64,000 nt of DNA from Nocardiopsis terrae (GTDB taxonomy: Bacteria > Actinomycetota > Actinomycetes > Streptosporangiales > Streptosporangiaceae), in the NCBI RefSeq assembly GCF_014651695.1, contig NZ_BMXJ01000002.1, forward strand, positions 793,917-857,916. Reading direction: 5' to 3'. The notes under the pieces were generated by a model, which saw nothing but the letters and a program-made list of their open reading frames with translations, did not search any database and was not told where the DNA came from. Position numbers and translations under genes: made by a program. Positions 38,806 through 48,063 of this stretch are shown here, in pieces. Numbering within the stretch: the first letter of the stretch is position 1; every line of letters begins with the position of its first letter.

Positions 38806-39621
38806 TCAGGAGTCGCTGGATACCAGTTCCAGTTCCGTGGTGTCGTCGAAGACGATGTGGTCGTACCCCACCTCGTCGACGACCGGTGCGACCGGCTCGT
38901 TCTGCGAGGCGGGGCGGCGGACCTCGGAGTGGGCTCCGCACCCGTGGTCGAGCGAGACGACCTTGCCGTCGTCGGGGGCGTACTCGTTGGTGCACACGCC
39001 GAACATCTGGCGCAGCTCCCCGGCGAGCGGGGTCAGGAACCCGCAGGTGGTGCAGCGTGCCGGGGCGGCCGTGGCGATCGGGCTCCGCGGTCCGGCCTCG
39101 CCGTTGTACCAGCGTTCCGCCGCCTGCTCGCGTCCGGTCTCGGAGAGGACCTGGCGACGGCCGAGGCCCAGCTCCCACACCATCTGCTTGTCCATGCCCT
39201 CGGCGTCGAGTTCGTTTTCGGGCACCTGCGCGTAACCGGGGACGAGTCGTTCATCGTCCTCTTCGGTGGGGAGCAGGTCCCCCACGCCGACGTCGCCGGG
39301 GCGCAGGCGTTCCTTCCAGGGCACCCACTCGGGCGCGACGAGGGCACCCTCGCCGGGAAGCAGGACCACCTCGTTGACCGTGACGTTCTTGGCGCGCGAG
39401 GCGCGAACGACGGTGACCGAGTAGGTCCATCCCGGGTAGGAGGGGTCCAGGCACTCGAAGTAGTGGGTGACCAGGCGCGTGTCCTCGGCCTGGGCGGTGA
39501 GGTGCTCACCGACCCATTCGGGTCGCCCGACCTCCGCCGCAACCGAGCGGGCCAGATCCACCGCGTCGATACATGCCTTGTCCGGTACAGGAGAACGTCG
39601 AGAAGGGCTCACGTTCCCCAT
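38806..39621 (-). CDS. DUF3027 protein with zinc-binding-like Cys cluster (271 aa)
   Basis: Actinobacterial protein of unknown function. N-terminal alpha/beta part (HLTAQAEDTRLVTHYFECLDPSYPGW), then CTTCGFLTPLAGELRQMFG, CTNEYAPDDGK and SLDHGCGAHSE: Cys-x2-Cys, a later Cys and Cys/His near the end, which look like a structural zinc site. Cold-shock domain genes and DUF3027 genes are neighbours in other actinobacteria (recalled). Start at ATG 39621, with GTG 39627 and GTG 39612 as alternatives. Possibly RNA-associated, but that is guilt by neighbourhood. Confidence 0.82.
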   Translation of the reverse strand: MGNVSPSRRSPVPDKACIDAVDLARSVAAEVGRPEWVGEHLTAQAEDTRLVTHYFECLDPSYPGWTYSVTVVRASRAKNVTVNEVVLLPGEGALVAPEWVPWKERLRPGDVGVGDLLPTEEDDERLVPGYAQVPENELDAEGMDKQMVWELGLGRRQVLSETGREQAAERWYNGEAGPRSPIATAAPARCTTCGFLTPLAGELRQMFGVCTNEYAPDDGKVVSLDHGCGAHSEVRRPASQNEPVAPVVDEVGYDHIVFDDTTELELVSSDS

Positions 39622-39765
39622 TCTCACTGATCGCGGGCACCGATTTGACCATAACGCGGGTCAAGGTTCGCCCGATACACCCTCTTGACGGAGTCTTGTG
39701 CGCCCCGAGACATCGGGGTTCCGCGACGAGGGCGACCGTCCTTCCCTTTTGTCCGGTTCATTCTG

Positions 39766-39797
39766 CACCCGGGCGGGGCACCGGACCGGCCCGGGTG
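39766..39797. terminator. Hairpin between cold-shock and DUF3027 genes
   Basis: CACCCGGGC (39766-39774) pairs with GCCCGGGTG (39789-39797). Followed by TTT on the plus strand rather than on the minus, so its role as terminator of the leftward cold-shock gene is uncertain. Confidence 0.4.
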
Positions 39798-39858
39798 TTT
39801 CGCGGGGCCGGGGCCGCGGTGGACGTCGGAGGCGTCCGCCACGGCCCCGGAGGGGAGG

Positions 39859-40242
39859 TCAGGCCTCCAGGTCGTCGGCGACCACGCGCAGCACGGCGGC
39901 GACCCTGGCCGCCTCGCGCTTGTCGGGGTGGCGCCCGCGCCGGTAACCGTTGGAGAGGTTCTCCAGGAGTTTGATGAGGTCCTCGGTGATGAGCTCCATC
40001 TCGTCGGGCTTCTTGCGCCGTGCCCTGGCCACCGAGTGCTGCGTCTCCAGAAGCTGCACCTGGAGCGCCTGGGCGCCCCTGCGCCCCTCCGCCACGCCGA
40101 ACTCGACCCGCTGGCCGGGCTTCAGCGCGGTGGTTCCGGGCGGCAGCGAGGTGGAGTGCACGAAGACCTCGCCTCCGTCGTCCCGGGTGAGAAAGCCGAA
40201 ACCCTTGTCGTCGTCGTACCACTTGACCTTGCCGGTGGGCAC
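39859..40242 (-). CDS. Cold-shock domain protein with C-terminal extension (127 aa)
   Basis: OB-fold single-strand nucleic acid-binding protein. RNP1-like KGFGFLTRDDG and RNP2-like VFVHSTSL are clear; the cold-shock domain covers residues 1-65. The ~60-residue helical/basic tail (RARRKKPDEMELITEDLIKLLENLSNGYRRGRHP) makes it longer than the ~67-residue CspA type and is characteristic of an actinobacterial group. Start GTG 40242 preceded by GAGG. Expected roles: RNA chaperone, growth-phase control. Confidence 0.9.
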   Translation of the reverse strand: MPTGKVKWYDDDKGFGFLTRDDGGEVFVHSTSLPPGTTALKPGQRVEFGVAEGRRGAQALQVQLLETQHSVARARRKKPDEMELITEDLIKLLENLSNGYRRGRHPDKREAARVAAVLRVVADDLEA

Positions 40243-40690
40243 GTAGAGACCTCATGCTTTCACTGACGGGCCACGGGAACAGCGGAAACGGTGCCGTCCA
40301 CCCTTTCCTCCGCCCCGGGCGGCCCCTGGTTTCCATGGGTGCGCACCAGGTTAGTCCCCGAGGGCTCGTCAACGCGAGAGGGTATTGGCGGGGCCGTTTC
40401 CCCGAGCTTCCGCTCGTGCCCGCGCTTTCCCGCGTCCGCGCCGCGGACACGCGGAACGGGGCCCGGATACGGCTCACCCGGGCCCCGTGGCTTCGGCATC
40501 GCCCCCGTCCCGCTGGGCGCGGAGAAACGGGACGGAACTCGGCGGAGCCGGGGACGCTGCCCACGGGCCGGTGTCCGGGCTGGCGGCCGGACCACCCGAC
40601 GCGGCCGCCGCGAAGCGAAAGCGGCGGTGTACCGACATGACTACCCGAAGCAACCACCGGGGAAGCCCGGTAACGGGCCGACCGGAAAGG
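40243..40690. other. Gene-free 448-base region upstream of the cold-shock gene
   Basis: Contains the leader of the cold-shock gene and a strong 11-bp hairpin (40456-40466 with 40478-40488), possibly terminating the HAAS gene to its right. Long cold-shock leaders are often regulatory, but no conserved box was recognised. Confidence 0.4.
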
Positions 40691-41488
40691 TTATTCCCCA
40701 GGGTTTGCCAAGCGATGACGGTCCGGGCTGCTTCCGGCCTCACGCTCCGCCGCCCGGGCCGCGCGGGCGGCCTTCGGGAAGAGGTAGAGCACGCACGCCA
40801 GCGAGGCGAGCCCCAGCCCGGCGACGCCGGTGGCGGGCAGTGCCTGCTGGATGTACTGGTCGACGAACTCCGCCTCCCCCTCCCACAGGGCCGTCCCGAC
40901 GACGCAGGCCGCCAGGGGCACACCCGTGCCGATCCACTTGTCCCGGGCGCCCCACACCTGGCTGAGCACGACGAGGACGGCGCCGAGCACCCACAGGAAG
41001 GCGACGTCCCACCACACCCCGGAGAGGACCAGCACGGCCAGGGCCACGGCTTCGGCGGGGTGGTGCCTCAGGATCAGGCGGTAGCCGCGGACCGCCCCGG
41101 TCCTGCGGGCGGCCCGTCCGTCCATCCGCTGGTCGGTCTGGCCGGGGCCCTCCAGCAGGGCCAGGAAGCCCTGGCTGGGCCCGCCCCGCCAGGGCGGCGG
41201 CGGGCGGTCGGCGTGCCGGGGTTTGGGCGGGATCATCTCGTCGTCCTCGAGGTCGAGCTCCCGGCCGGTGAGCTCCTCCCGCACGAGGTGTTCGGGGGAG
41301 CCGAAGCCGCGGAGGATCCGCCGCGCGGTGTCGACGTCGTCGTTCTCGGCCGCCTGACGGCGCTCGTCGATACGCGCGCGCAGGCCCCTCAGGTAGGCGG
41401 TCCGTTCCCTGGGTGTCAAACGACCGTGCAGCGCGAGTCCGACCTCGGAGAGGTAGTCGAGTACCAATTGTTCCGAGCGCTGGGTCAT
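40691..41488 (-). CDS. HAAS-domain (DUF1700-like) membrane protein (265 aa)
   Basis: N-terminal ~70 residues (SEQLVLDYLSEVGLALHGR then ERTAYLRGLRARIDERRQ and RRILRGFGSPEHLVREEL) match the HAAS signalling helix bundle, followed by a Pro-rich linker and about four membrane helices (~residues 140-250). Such proteins are usually paired with a PadR regulator; none is adjacent. ATG at 41488 chosen over the longer frame because it begins the conserved part. Divergent from the helicase-associated gene. Confidence 0.72.
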   Translation of the reverse strand: MTQRSEQLVLDYLSEVGLALHGRLTPRERTAYLRGLRARIDERRQAAENDDVDTARRILRGFGSPEHLVREELTGRELDLEDDEMIPPKPRHADRPPPPWRGGPSQGFLALLEGPGQTDQRMDGRAARRTGAVRGYRLILRHHPAEAVALAVLVLSGVWWDVAFLWVLGAVLVVLSQVWGARDKWIGTGVPLAACVVGTALWEGEAEFVDQYIQQALPATGVAGLGLASLACVLYLFPKAARAARAAEREAGSSPDRHRLANPGE

Positions 41489-41652
41489 GGACCCATATTG
41501 GCCCACAATGACCTGCCTTTTAACCCCTCTTTCCCAATTTCGGTCGGAGACTTCTCCCCCGATACGGTTCAGGCCGCCGCCAAAGGTGGTGAGCGGGGGA
41601 CGGGAGGGGAGCGGGTACGAGCCGTGGAGCGCCATCGCTTAGCGTTGACCCG

Positions 41653-44115
41653 ATGACCGACAACGCACGCCCCGGGCCCGGCCGGAGCAGCGACGACCCC
41701 GACGGCGGACCGCCGGGGCGTCCCCCCACGTTCACCTCCTGGCTGCGCTCACGCTCCGACGGCGAGCTCACCGCCCTGCTGACCGCCCGACCCGACCTGG
41801 CCCAGCCGGTACCCGCCGACATCGGCGCCCTGGCCCACCGCGCGACCTCGCGCAACGCGGCGCTGCGCGCACTGGAGCGCCTGGACCGGTTCACCCTCCA
41901 GGTCCTGGAGTCCGTGGTCGCCCTCGGGGACGACCGGCTGTCCGAGCCGGTGGGGGCGCAGCCCGCCGAGATCGCCCGGGGGCTCGGCCTGACACCCTCC
42001 GGCGCCGCGGGCGAGGACCCGCTGGACGAGGCGCTGGACACCCTGCTCCGCCTCGCCCTGGTCTGGCCGGACCACGGCCGCCTGCGCCCCGTCCAGGTGC
42101 TGCGTGAACTCCTGCCGCACCCCGCCCAGCTGGGTCCCCCGGCCCGGGCCCTGCTGGCGGCGCTGCCGCACGGAACCGCCAAACGGCTGGCCGACGACCT
42201 GGTACCGCACAGCACCGCCACCACACCCGTGGAAACCGTCGCCACCGCCCTCTCCGACCCCGACCGGGTCGCCGCCCTCGTCAGCCAGGTCGGAGCTCCC
42301 GCGCGCCGACTGCTGGACAACCTCGCCTGGGGGCCGCCCAACGGCACCGTCTCCGACGCCCGTCGGGAGGTCGGCCTGGCCACGGCCTCCTCTCCGGTGG
42401 AGGAGCTCATCGCCCGCAGCCTGCTCGTGGCCACCGGGGACGACACCCTGACGCTGCCCCGCGAGGTCGGCCTGTACCTGCGCGCGGGGGTGCTCTTCCA
42501 GGACGTCAGCACCGCCCCACCCGCCTTCGAGGGGCGTCAGGTCCCCCCGGAGGCCGTCTCCCGCGCCGCGGCCGGACAGGCCTTCACCGTGTTGCGCGCC
42601 GTGGAGGAGCTCCTGGAGCGCTGGTCCCAGGAGCCCGCCGCCGTCCTGCGCAACGGCGGTCTGGGCGTGCGCGACCTGCGCCGCGCCGCCCAGGCGATGG
42701 ACACCGACGAGGACACGGCCGCCCTCTACCTGGAGGTCCTTCGGGCCGCCGGGCTCATCGGCACCGACAACCGGGTGGCGGGCGAGTGGCTGCCGACCCG
42801 CGAGTACGACCTGTGGCGGGAGCGCTCACCGGAGCACCGCTGGCTGCGGCTGGCCCTGGCCTGGCTGGATTCGGACCGGGTCGCCTCGCTGACCGGTTCG
42901 CGCGACGCGGGCGGGAGGGTGCGCAACGTACTCGGCCCCGGCCTGGTGCGCCCGGCCGCGCCCCGGGCGCGCCTCGACGTCCTCACCGAGATGGCCGGGG
43001 CCGAGCCGGGCCTGGCCCCGGAGGCGGGGTCGTTGGCCGCCCGGTTGGCCTGGCGGCGCCCCCGCCGCCAGTCCCCCGTGCACACCGAACTGGCGGGGGC
43101 CGCCGTGACCGAGGCCGCCGCTCTAGGGCTGACCGGCCGGGGAGCGCTCGCCGAGCACACGCGCCCCCTGCTCACCACGGAAGGGGCCGCCGCCGGGGCG
43201 GACGCCGCCGCCGAGGTCCTGGCCGCCGAACTCCCGCAGCCGCTGGACCACATCCTCGTCCAGGGCGACCTGACCGCCGTGGCACCGGGCCCGCTCGTCA
43301 CCGGACTCGCCCGCGAACTCGCCCTGGTCGCCGACGTGGAGTCCACCGGCGGTGCCACCGTGTACCGCTTCACCGAGGAGTCGGTCCGCCGTGCGCTGGA
43401 CGCCGGGCGCGGGGTCTCCGACATCACCGGGCTGCTGGAGCGCCACTCGCGCACCCCGCTGCCGCAGGCCCTGCGTTACCTGGTCTCGGACGTGGGACGC
43501 AGGCACGGGAGGCTGCGCACCGGCTCGGCCGGCAGCTACCTGCGCTGCGACGAGCCCGCGCTGTTGGCGGAGCTGGTCGCGGACCGCCGGGCCACGGACC
43601 TGGAACTGCTGCTCCTCGCCCCGACCGTGGTGGTCAGCGGGTTGAACCGGGCGGCCCTGACCGAACGCCTCCGGCAGTTGGGCTATCACCCGGTGCCCGA
43701 GAGCGGTGACGGCACCATGCGGCTGAGCCGGCCCGAGATCCGCCGGGCCGAGCCCGAGCCCGCCGTGCCCGACGAGGGCGGCCGGGCCCCGGAGCTGGCC
43801 CGGGCCGCGGTGCGCGCGTTGCGGGCCGGCGACGAGGCCGCGAACGTCGCCCGTATCCCGGTGTCCCTGCCGGAGGGCGGGACGGCGGGTTCCCGCGCCA
43901 ACGCGCTCATGGAGGTACTGGCCGACGCGGCCGACGGCGGGCGCCGGGTGTGGATCGGCTACACCGACACCGACGGGCGCCAGGTCAGCCGGATCGTGGA
44001 GCCCGCCCGGGTGGACGGCGGTTTCCTGACCGCCTACGACACCACCCGCGACGCGGTGCACCGGTTCGCGATCCACCGCGTCACCGGTGTGGCCGAACTC
44101 GGGGACGGCGGCTGA
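41653..44115 (+). CDS. Helicase-associated / WYL-containing protein (820 aa)
   Basis: Corresponds (from memory) to the Rv0862c-like family that sits with the XPB-type helicase. N-terminal third is helical (TFTSWLRSRSDGELTALLTARPDLAQPVPADI); a middle region holds the 'helicase conserved C-terminal' domain (LDHILVQGDLTAVAPGPL, ALRYLVSDVGRRHG); the last ~80 residues (RRVWIGYTDTDGRQVSRIVEPARVD then AIHRVTGVAEL) look like a WYL ligand/nucleic-acid domain. TAGCGT (41640-41645) lies seven bases before the ATG: probably leaderless. Predicted to work with XPB in DNA repair or surveillance; no ATPase motifs. Confidence 0.8.
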   Translation: MTDNARPGPGRSSDDPDGGPPGRPPTFTSWLRSRSDGELTALLTARPDLAQPVPADIGALAHRATSRNAALRALERLDRFTLQVLESVVALGDDRLSEPVGAQPAEIARGLGLTPSGAAGEDPLDEALDTLLRLALVWPDHGRLRPVQVLRELLPHPAQLGPPARALLAALPHGTAKRLADDLVPHSTATTPVETVATALSDPDRVAALVSQVGAPARRLLDNLAWGPPNGTVSDARREVGLATASSPVEELIARSLLVATGDDTLTLPREVGLYLRAGVLFQDVSTAPPAFEGRQVPPEAVSRAAAGQAFTVLRAVEELLERWSQEPAAVLRNGGLGVRDLRRAAQAMDTDEDTAALYLEVLRAAGLIGTDNRVAGEWLPTREYDLWRERSPEHRWLRLALAWLDSDRVASLTGSRDAGGRVRNVLGPGLVRPAAPRARLDVLTEMAGAEPGLAPEAGSLAARLAWRRPRRQSPVHTELAGAAVTEAAALGLTGRGALAEHTRPLLTTEGAAAGADAAAEVLAAELPQPLDHILVQGDLTAVAPGPLVTGLARELALVADVESTGGATVYRFTEESVRRALDAGRGVSDITGLLERHSRTPLPQALRYLVSDVGRRHGRLRTGSAGSYLRCDEPALLAELVADRRATDLELLLLAPTVVVSGLNRAALTERLRQLGYHPVPESGDGTMRLSRPEIRRAEPEPAVPDEGGRAPELARAAVRALRAGDEAANVARIPVSLPEGGTAGSRANALMEVLADAADGGRRVWIGYTDTDGRQVSRIVEPARVDGGFLTAYDTTRDAVHRFAIHRVTGVAELGDGG

Positions 44116-44236
44116 ACGCGGAAACTGAAGGCGGAACCGGCGTTCGGTGACCGCCCGACCCGCGCTCCCCGCCGGGCCCCCAGGCTCTAGAGTGACCTCA
44201 GATCGGTTGGCCCCCGGACGCCGGAGGAAGATTCGG

Positions 44237-44659
44237 ATGAGCGACGCATCTCTGCCCCCTGGAGCCTCCTCCCCCCGGGACCGGGGGCTGGAGGACCGGG
44301 CCCCGGAAGGCAGGGACAGGGCGCCCGAGCGGGAGCGCGACGACGACCGGCGGGACACGGCGCCCGCGGGCTCGACCGGCGGGGCCCACAGTTCCACCAT
44401 GGCGCTGATCCTGCACGCGGTCACAGCCCTGTGCTGCGCCAACTGGATCTTCGGCATCGCGGGGATCACCTTCGCGGTGCGGGCCGCGCACGCCCGGGAC
44501 CGGGGCCGCCCGGAACAGGCCGAGGTCCTCACCCGGTACTCCTGGTACTGCCTGGGTGCGGCGGCGGTGATGTTCTTCGTGATGGTGGTGTTGACCTTCG
44601 TGGTGTTCACCCAGGCAGGGGACTGGATCCAGCAGATCGTCCCCGTGGTCAACTTCTGA
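44237..44659 (+). CDS. CD225/dispanin-like small membrane protein 1 (140 aa)
   Basis: A charged, disordered N-terminus (~50 residues) precedes two membrane helices: STMALILHAVTALCCANWI (with the Cys pair) and, after a polar loop (RAAHARDRGRPEQAEV), YCLGAAAVMFFVMVVLTFVVF. The intramembrane Cys, the loop with small residues and the Y/W before the second helix resemble the CD225/dispanin fold. First of three similar genes in a row. ATG at 44237 follows GGAGGA. Function unknown. Confidence 0.65.
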   Translation: MSDASLPPGASSPRDRGLEDRAPEGRDRAPERERDDDRRDTAPAGSTGGAHSSTMALILHAVTALCCANWIFGIAGITFAVRAAHARDRGRPEQAEVLTRYSWYCLGAAAVMFFVMVVLTFVVFTQAGDWIQQIVPVVNF

Positions 44660-44803
44660 CCCCTTTTGTTGAACAAGTACGGCTCCGTCCGCGTCCCCAC
44701 CGGGTGGGACGGGTATGCGAACTGAAAGGGTGGCCGTCCCGAGGGCGGAGGCCCCGGAGAGCACAGCATCGGAAGACGGCCAGGTGAGGGGACACGAGCA
44801 GCG

Positions 44804-45304
44804 GTGAACGGTGACCGGAGCGACCCCAGGGCCTTCTGGGAGCGGAGCGGGACCTCCGTTCCCGGTACCGGGCCGCCCGCGGGCGCTCCCCCCGTCGGCG
44901 CCCCGGCGGCCCCCGCGCAGCCGGCCCGCCCCACCCCGGCCGGGTACCCGGCCGGGCCCGCGTACCCGGCTGCAGCGCCGCCGCCCGCGTTCCGGCAGGG
45001 CCCGGCGCCCTCGGGCCCGCCGCCCCGCGTGGGCGGGGCCGTCGCGGCCCTGGTCGTGGCGGTGTGCACCCTGGCGATCCCGGTCCTGGGCGTCTCCCTG
45101 GGACTGTGGTTCTTCGTCCTGACCGCCAACGTCCCCGGCGTCGTGCTGGGGATCCTGGCCCTGGTCCGGATCCCCGACACCGCCGCGGTGGAGAGGTACA
45201 TCCGGTACACCTGGGCGTGCACCTTCGCCTACACCGCCCTCGCGGTGGTGTTCCTCGTCCCGGTTATCGCCCTCGCGGTGCTGTTCCTCCTCATCGGTGC
45301 CTGA
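44804..45304 (+). CDS. CD225/dispanin-like small membrane protein 2 (166 aa)
   Basis: GTG start at 44804. Residues ~15-75 are rich in Pro, Ala and Gly, then RVGGAVAALVVAVCTLAIPVL, LWFFVLTANVPGVVLGILALV and YTALAVVFLVPVIALAVLFLL form three hydrophobic segments. The loop VRIPDTAAVERYIRYTW parallels the polar loop of the neighbouring paralogues. Divergent relative to the first copy; function unknown. Confidence 0.6.
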   Translation: MNGDRSDPRAFWERSGTSVPGTGPPAGAPPVGAPAAPAQPARPTPAGYPAGPAYPAAAPPPAFRQGPAPSGPPPRVGGAVAALVVAVCTLAIPVLGVSLGLWFFVLTANVPGVVLGILALVRIPDTAAVERYIRYTWACTFAYTALAVVFLVPVIALAVLFLLIGA

Positions 45305-45364
45305 CCGTCCCCGACCCCCGCCCCACGGGCAGCCCGGAGGGCGCCCGCACACGGAAGCAGCCTC

Positions 45365-45823
45365 ATGAGCGAGTACTGGCAGAACGGACCCCCGAGCCAG
45401 CCCTCCGGCCCGCCGTACGGGCCGCCGCACGACCCGTCATACGGGTACGAGGGCTCCGTCGGCGGATACACCGTCCCGGGCGGGCACGGGACCGGCGGCT
45501 ACAGCGGCTACGGCGCCCCCGCCGGACACGGAGGTCCGCCGCCCGGCCCCGCCCCGTACCCCGCGTACCCCCACGGCGCTCCCCCGCCGAGCCGGACCAG
45601 CGCGGTCGTCGCCCTGGTGGTGTCCATCATCCTGGCGGTCGCGTGCCTCAACCCGTTCGCCATCGGCGGCCTGGCCTTCGCCGCCGTCTCCCTGGACGAG
45701 ACCAGGGACCACGACCGGGCGGCCCGCCACGCACGGTACGCCTGGTACACCACCGGGACGGGTTCCGTGCTCATGGTGCTGTTCTTCGTCCTCCTCGTCG
45801 CGTGGCTGATCGGCCTCTCCTGA
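45365..45823 (+). CDS. CD225/dispanin-like small membrane protein 3 (152 aa)
   Basis: N-terminal Gly/Pro/Tyr-rich tail (~75 residues), then TSAVVALVVSIILAVACLNPFAI, the polar loop SLDETRDHDRAARHARYAWYT and a second helix GSVLMVLFFVLLVAWL. The Cys-Leu-Asn-Pro motif, small residues and the Arg/His loop are the best CD225-like match of the three. The next gene, XPB helicase, starts 125 bases later with its own ribosome-binding site. Confidence 0.68.
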   Translation: MSEYWQNGPPSQPSGPPYGPPHDPSYGYEGSVGGYTVPGGHGTGGYSGYGAPAGHGGPPPGPAPYPAYPHGAPPPSRTSAVVALVVSIILAVACLNPFAIGGLAFAAVSLDETRDHDRAARHARYAWYTTGTGSVLMVLFFVLLVAWLIGLS

Positions 45824-45947
45824 CCCCCGGTCCGGGTCGTCGCGGGCCCGGGGACGGTCAGGAGGCCGGGGTTGCGGGCATGATCGGAGGGCCTTCGGTG
45901 TTGCACCTGGGGCCGCCCCCGTCTCCGCACATGTTGGAAGGTCCCGC

Positions 45948-47594
45948 GTGTCCTGCCTGATCGTCCAGTCCGACAAGACCCTCCTGCTAGAGATCGACCA
46001 CGAACTCGCTCCGGAGTGCCGGCGTTCCATCGCCCCGTTCGCCGAACTCGAACGGGCACCCGAACACGTGCACACCTACCGGATCACCCCGCTGGCGCTG
46101 TGGAACGCGCGTGCCGCCGGACACGACGCCGAGCAGGTCGTGGACGCGCTCATCCGCTTCTCCAAGTTCCCCGTGCCGCACTCGCTGCTCGTGGACATCG
46201 CCGAGACGATGGACCGCTACGGTCGGCTCAGGCTGGTCGGCGACCCGGTGCACGGCCTGGTGCTGGAGTCCTCGGACCGGGCCGTCCTGGAGGAGGTCGT
46301 CCGGGCCAGGAAGCTCAAGGGGATGCTGGGCGACCGGCTGGCCGAGGACTCGGTCGCGGTGCACCCCAGCGAGCGCGGGAACCTCAAGCAGGCCCTGCTG
46401 AAGATCGGCTGGCCCGCCGAGGACCTGGCCGGGTACGTCGACGGTGAGGCCCACCAGATCGACCTGGCCGACGGCGACTGGGAGCTGCGCGGATACCAGC
46501 GGGAGGCCGCCGAGAGCTTCCACGCCGGCGGTTCCGGCGTGGTCGTGCTGCCCTGCGGCGCCGGCAAGACGATCGTCGGAGCGGCCGCGATGGCGATGAC
46601 CGGGGCGACGACGCTGATCCTGGTGACCAACACGGTGTCGGTGCACCAGTGGAAGTCCGAGCTGCTCAGGCGGACGTCGCTGACCGAGGACGAGATCGGT
46701 GAGTACTCGGGCACCCGCAAGGAGATCAGGCCGGTCACCATCGCGACCTACCAGGTGATGGCGGCCCGGCGGAAGGGCGTGTACACGCACCTGGAGCTGT
46801 TCGACGCCAAGGACTGGGGGCTGGTCGTCTACGACGAGGTGCACCTGCTGCCCGCGCCGATCTTCCGGATGACCGCCGACCTCCAGGCGCGCCGCCGTCT
46901 GGGCCTGACCGCGACGCTGGTCCGCGAGGACGGCCGGGAGGGCGACGTGTTCTCGCTGATCGGGCCGAAGCGCTACGACGCCCCGTGGAAGGACATGGAG
47001 AACCAGGGGTGGATCGCTCCGGCGGACTGCGTGGAGGTCCGGGTGGACCTGTCGGAGTCCGAACGGCTGGCGTACGCGACCGCCGAGCCCGAGGACAGGT
47101 ACCGGTTCTGCTCCTCCTCGGAGACGAAGACGACCGTGGTCCGGGAGATCGTGGAACGCCACCCGCAGGAGCAGGTCCTGGTGATCGGCTCCTACATCGA
47201 CCAGCTCGACGAACTCGGCGAGCGGCTGGGCGCCCCGGTGATCAAGGGCGAGACCCGTAACAAGGAGCGCGAGCGGCTGTTCGACGCCTTCCGTTCGGGT
47301 GAGCTGCGCACCCTGGTGGTGTCCAAGGTCGCGAACTTCTCGATCGACCTTCCCGAGGCCGGGGTGGCGATCCAGGTGTCCGGTTCCTTCGGCTCCCGCC
47401 AGGAGGAGGCCCAGCGCCTGGGTCGTGTGCTGCGCCCCAAGTCCGACGGCCGCACCGCCCGCTTCTACGCCGTGGTCGCCCGGGACACCCTGGACCAGGA
47501 GTACGCCGCCCACCGGCAGCGGTTCCTGGCCGAGCAGGGGTACGCCTACCGGATCGCCGACGCGGGCGATCTCCTCGCCGGCGAGGAGATCTGA
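45948..47594 (+). CDS. XPB-type DNA repair helicase (548 aa)
   Basis: Superfamily 2 helicase of the XPB/ERCC3 group. Walker A LPCGAGKT with K207, DEVH box D296-H299, the RED-type motif TLVREDGREGD, motif V/VI (SKVANFSIDLPEA, QRLGRVLRP). N-terminal ~190 residues form the damage-recognition-like domain. GTG at 45948 follows GGAAGG. Bacterial XPB homologues are 3'-5' helicases, unlike the nuclease-coupled Bax1/XPB pair of archaea: no Bax1 gene is present. Downstream of the three membrane proteins and close to the helicase-associated/WYL gene. Confidence 0.95.
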   Translation: MSCLIVQSDKTLLLEIDHELAPECRRSIAPFAELERAPEHVHTYRITPLALWNARAAGHDAEQVVDALIRFSKFPVPHSLLVDIAETMDRYGRLRLVGDPVHGLVLESSDRAVLEEVVRARKLKGMLGDRLAEDSVAVHPSERGNLKQALLKIGWPAEDLAGYVDGEAHQIDLADGDWELRGYQREAAESFHAGGSGVVVLPCGAGKTIVGAAAMAMTGATTLILVTNTVSVHQWKSELLRRTSLTEDEIGEYSGTRKEIRPVTIATYQVMAARRKGVYTHLELFDAKDWGLVVYDEVHLLPAPIFRMTADLQARRRLGLTATLVREDGREGDVFSLIGPKRYDAPWKDMENQGWIAPADCVEVRVDLSESERLAYATAEPEDRYRFCSSSETKTTVVREIVERHPQEQVLVIGSYIDQLDELGERLGAPVIKGETRNKERERLFDAFRSGELRTLVVSKVANFSIDLPEAGVAIQVSGSFGSRQEEAQRLGRVLRPKSDGRTARFYAVVARDTLDQEYAAHRQRFLAEQGYAYRIADAGDLLAGEEI

Positions 47595-47600
47595 GCGGGC

Positions 47601-47837
47601 TCAGAAGGAGGGCATGACCCCGATGGCGTAGGTTCCGGCGGCGATGCCCCAGGCGATGAGGGAGTAGCTGAGGGTCCGGGTGCGCAGCATCCGGTCCCCC
47701 CGCACGGAGGGCGCGGCGAAGGCGGCCACCAGCAGGGCGAAGCCGAGCAGCGCGGGGATCACCGAGGCCAGCGCGAACAGCTGGGACTGGGCGGCGCACG
47801 CGGCGTAACCGGAACTGCCGGGATCACCACAGAACAC
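47601..47837 (-). CDS. Small membrane protein (78 aa)
   Basis: GTG at 47837 preceded by GGGGGAC. Two hydrophobic helices (LFALASVIPALLGFALLVAAFA and SYSLIAWGIAAGTYAIGVM) with a basic loop (RGDRMLRTRT). Cys in CGDP and CAAQ near the N-terminus. Convergent with XPB, with only six bases between stops. Function unknown. Confidence 0.6.
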   Translation of the reverse strand: MFCGDPGSSGYAACAAQSQLFALASVIPALLGFALLVAAFAAPSVRGDRMLRTRTLSYSLIAWGIAAGTYAIGVMPSF

Positions 47838-47952
47838 GTCGTCCCCCGATCGGATCGTTCATGCGGTCGTACTCCCCTGACCGTACCGTTTCGGCGGGGC
47901 CGGATCGCCGCTGACTCCGGCCGGATCCCGCCCCGGACCGGGTGGGCAGATC

Positions 47953-47973
47953 GGACCGAACCAAATTCGGTCC
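47953..47973. promoter_or_regulatory. Dyad operator copy 3 (R2lox)
   Basis: GGACCGAA-CCAAA-TTCGGTCC, perfect 8-bp arms around 5 bases. Shares the core ACCGAA-N5-TTCGGT with the two fatty-acid gene sites (6588 and 8888). It lies 90 bases before the R2lox start. Confidence 0.65.
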
Positions 47974-48063
47974 AGCAGTGACCCAGGACACCCACAGGGG
48001 TTTACACGTAAGCCCTCCGTGTCCAATCATGAGTGAAGTACACCCCCCACGGAGGTACCCCTC

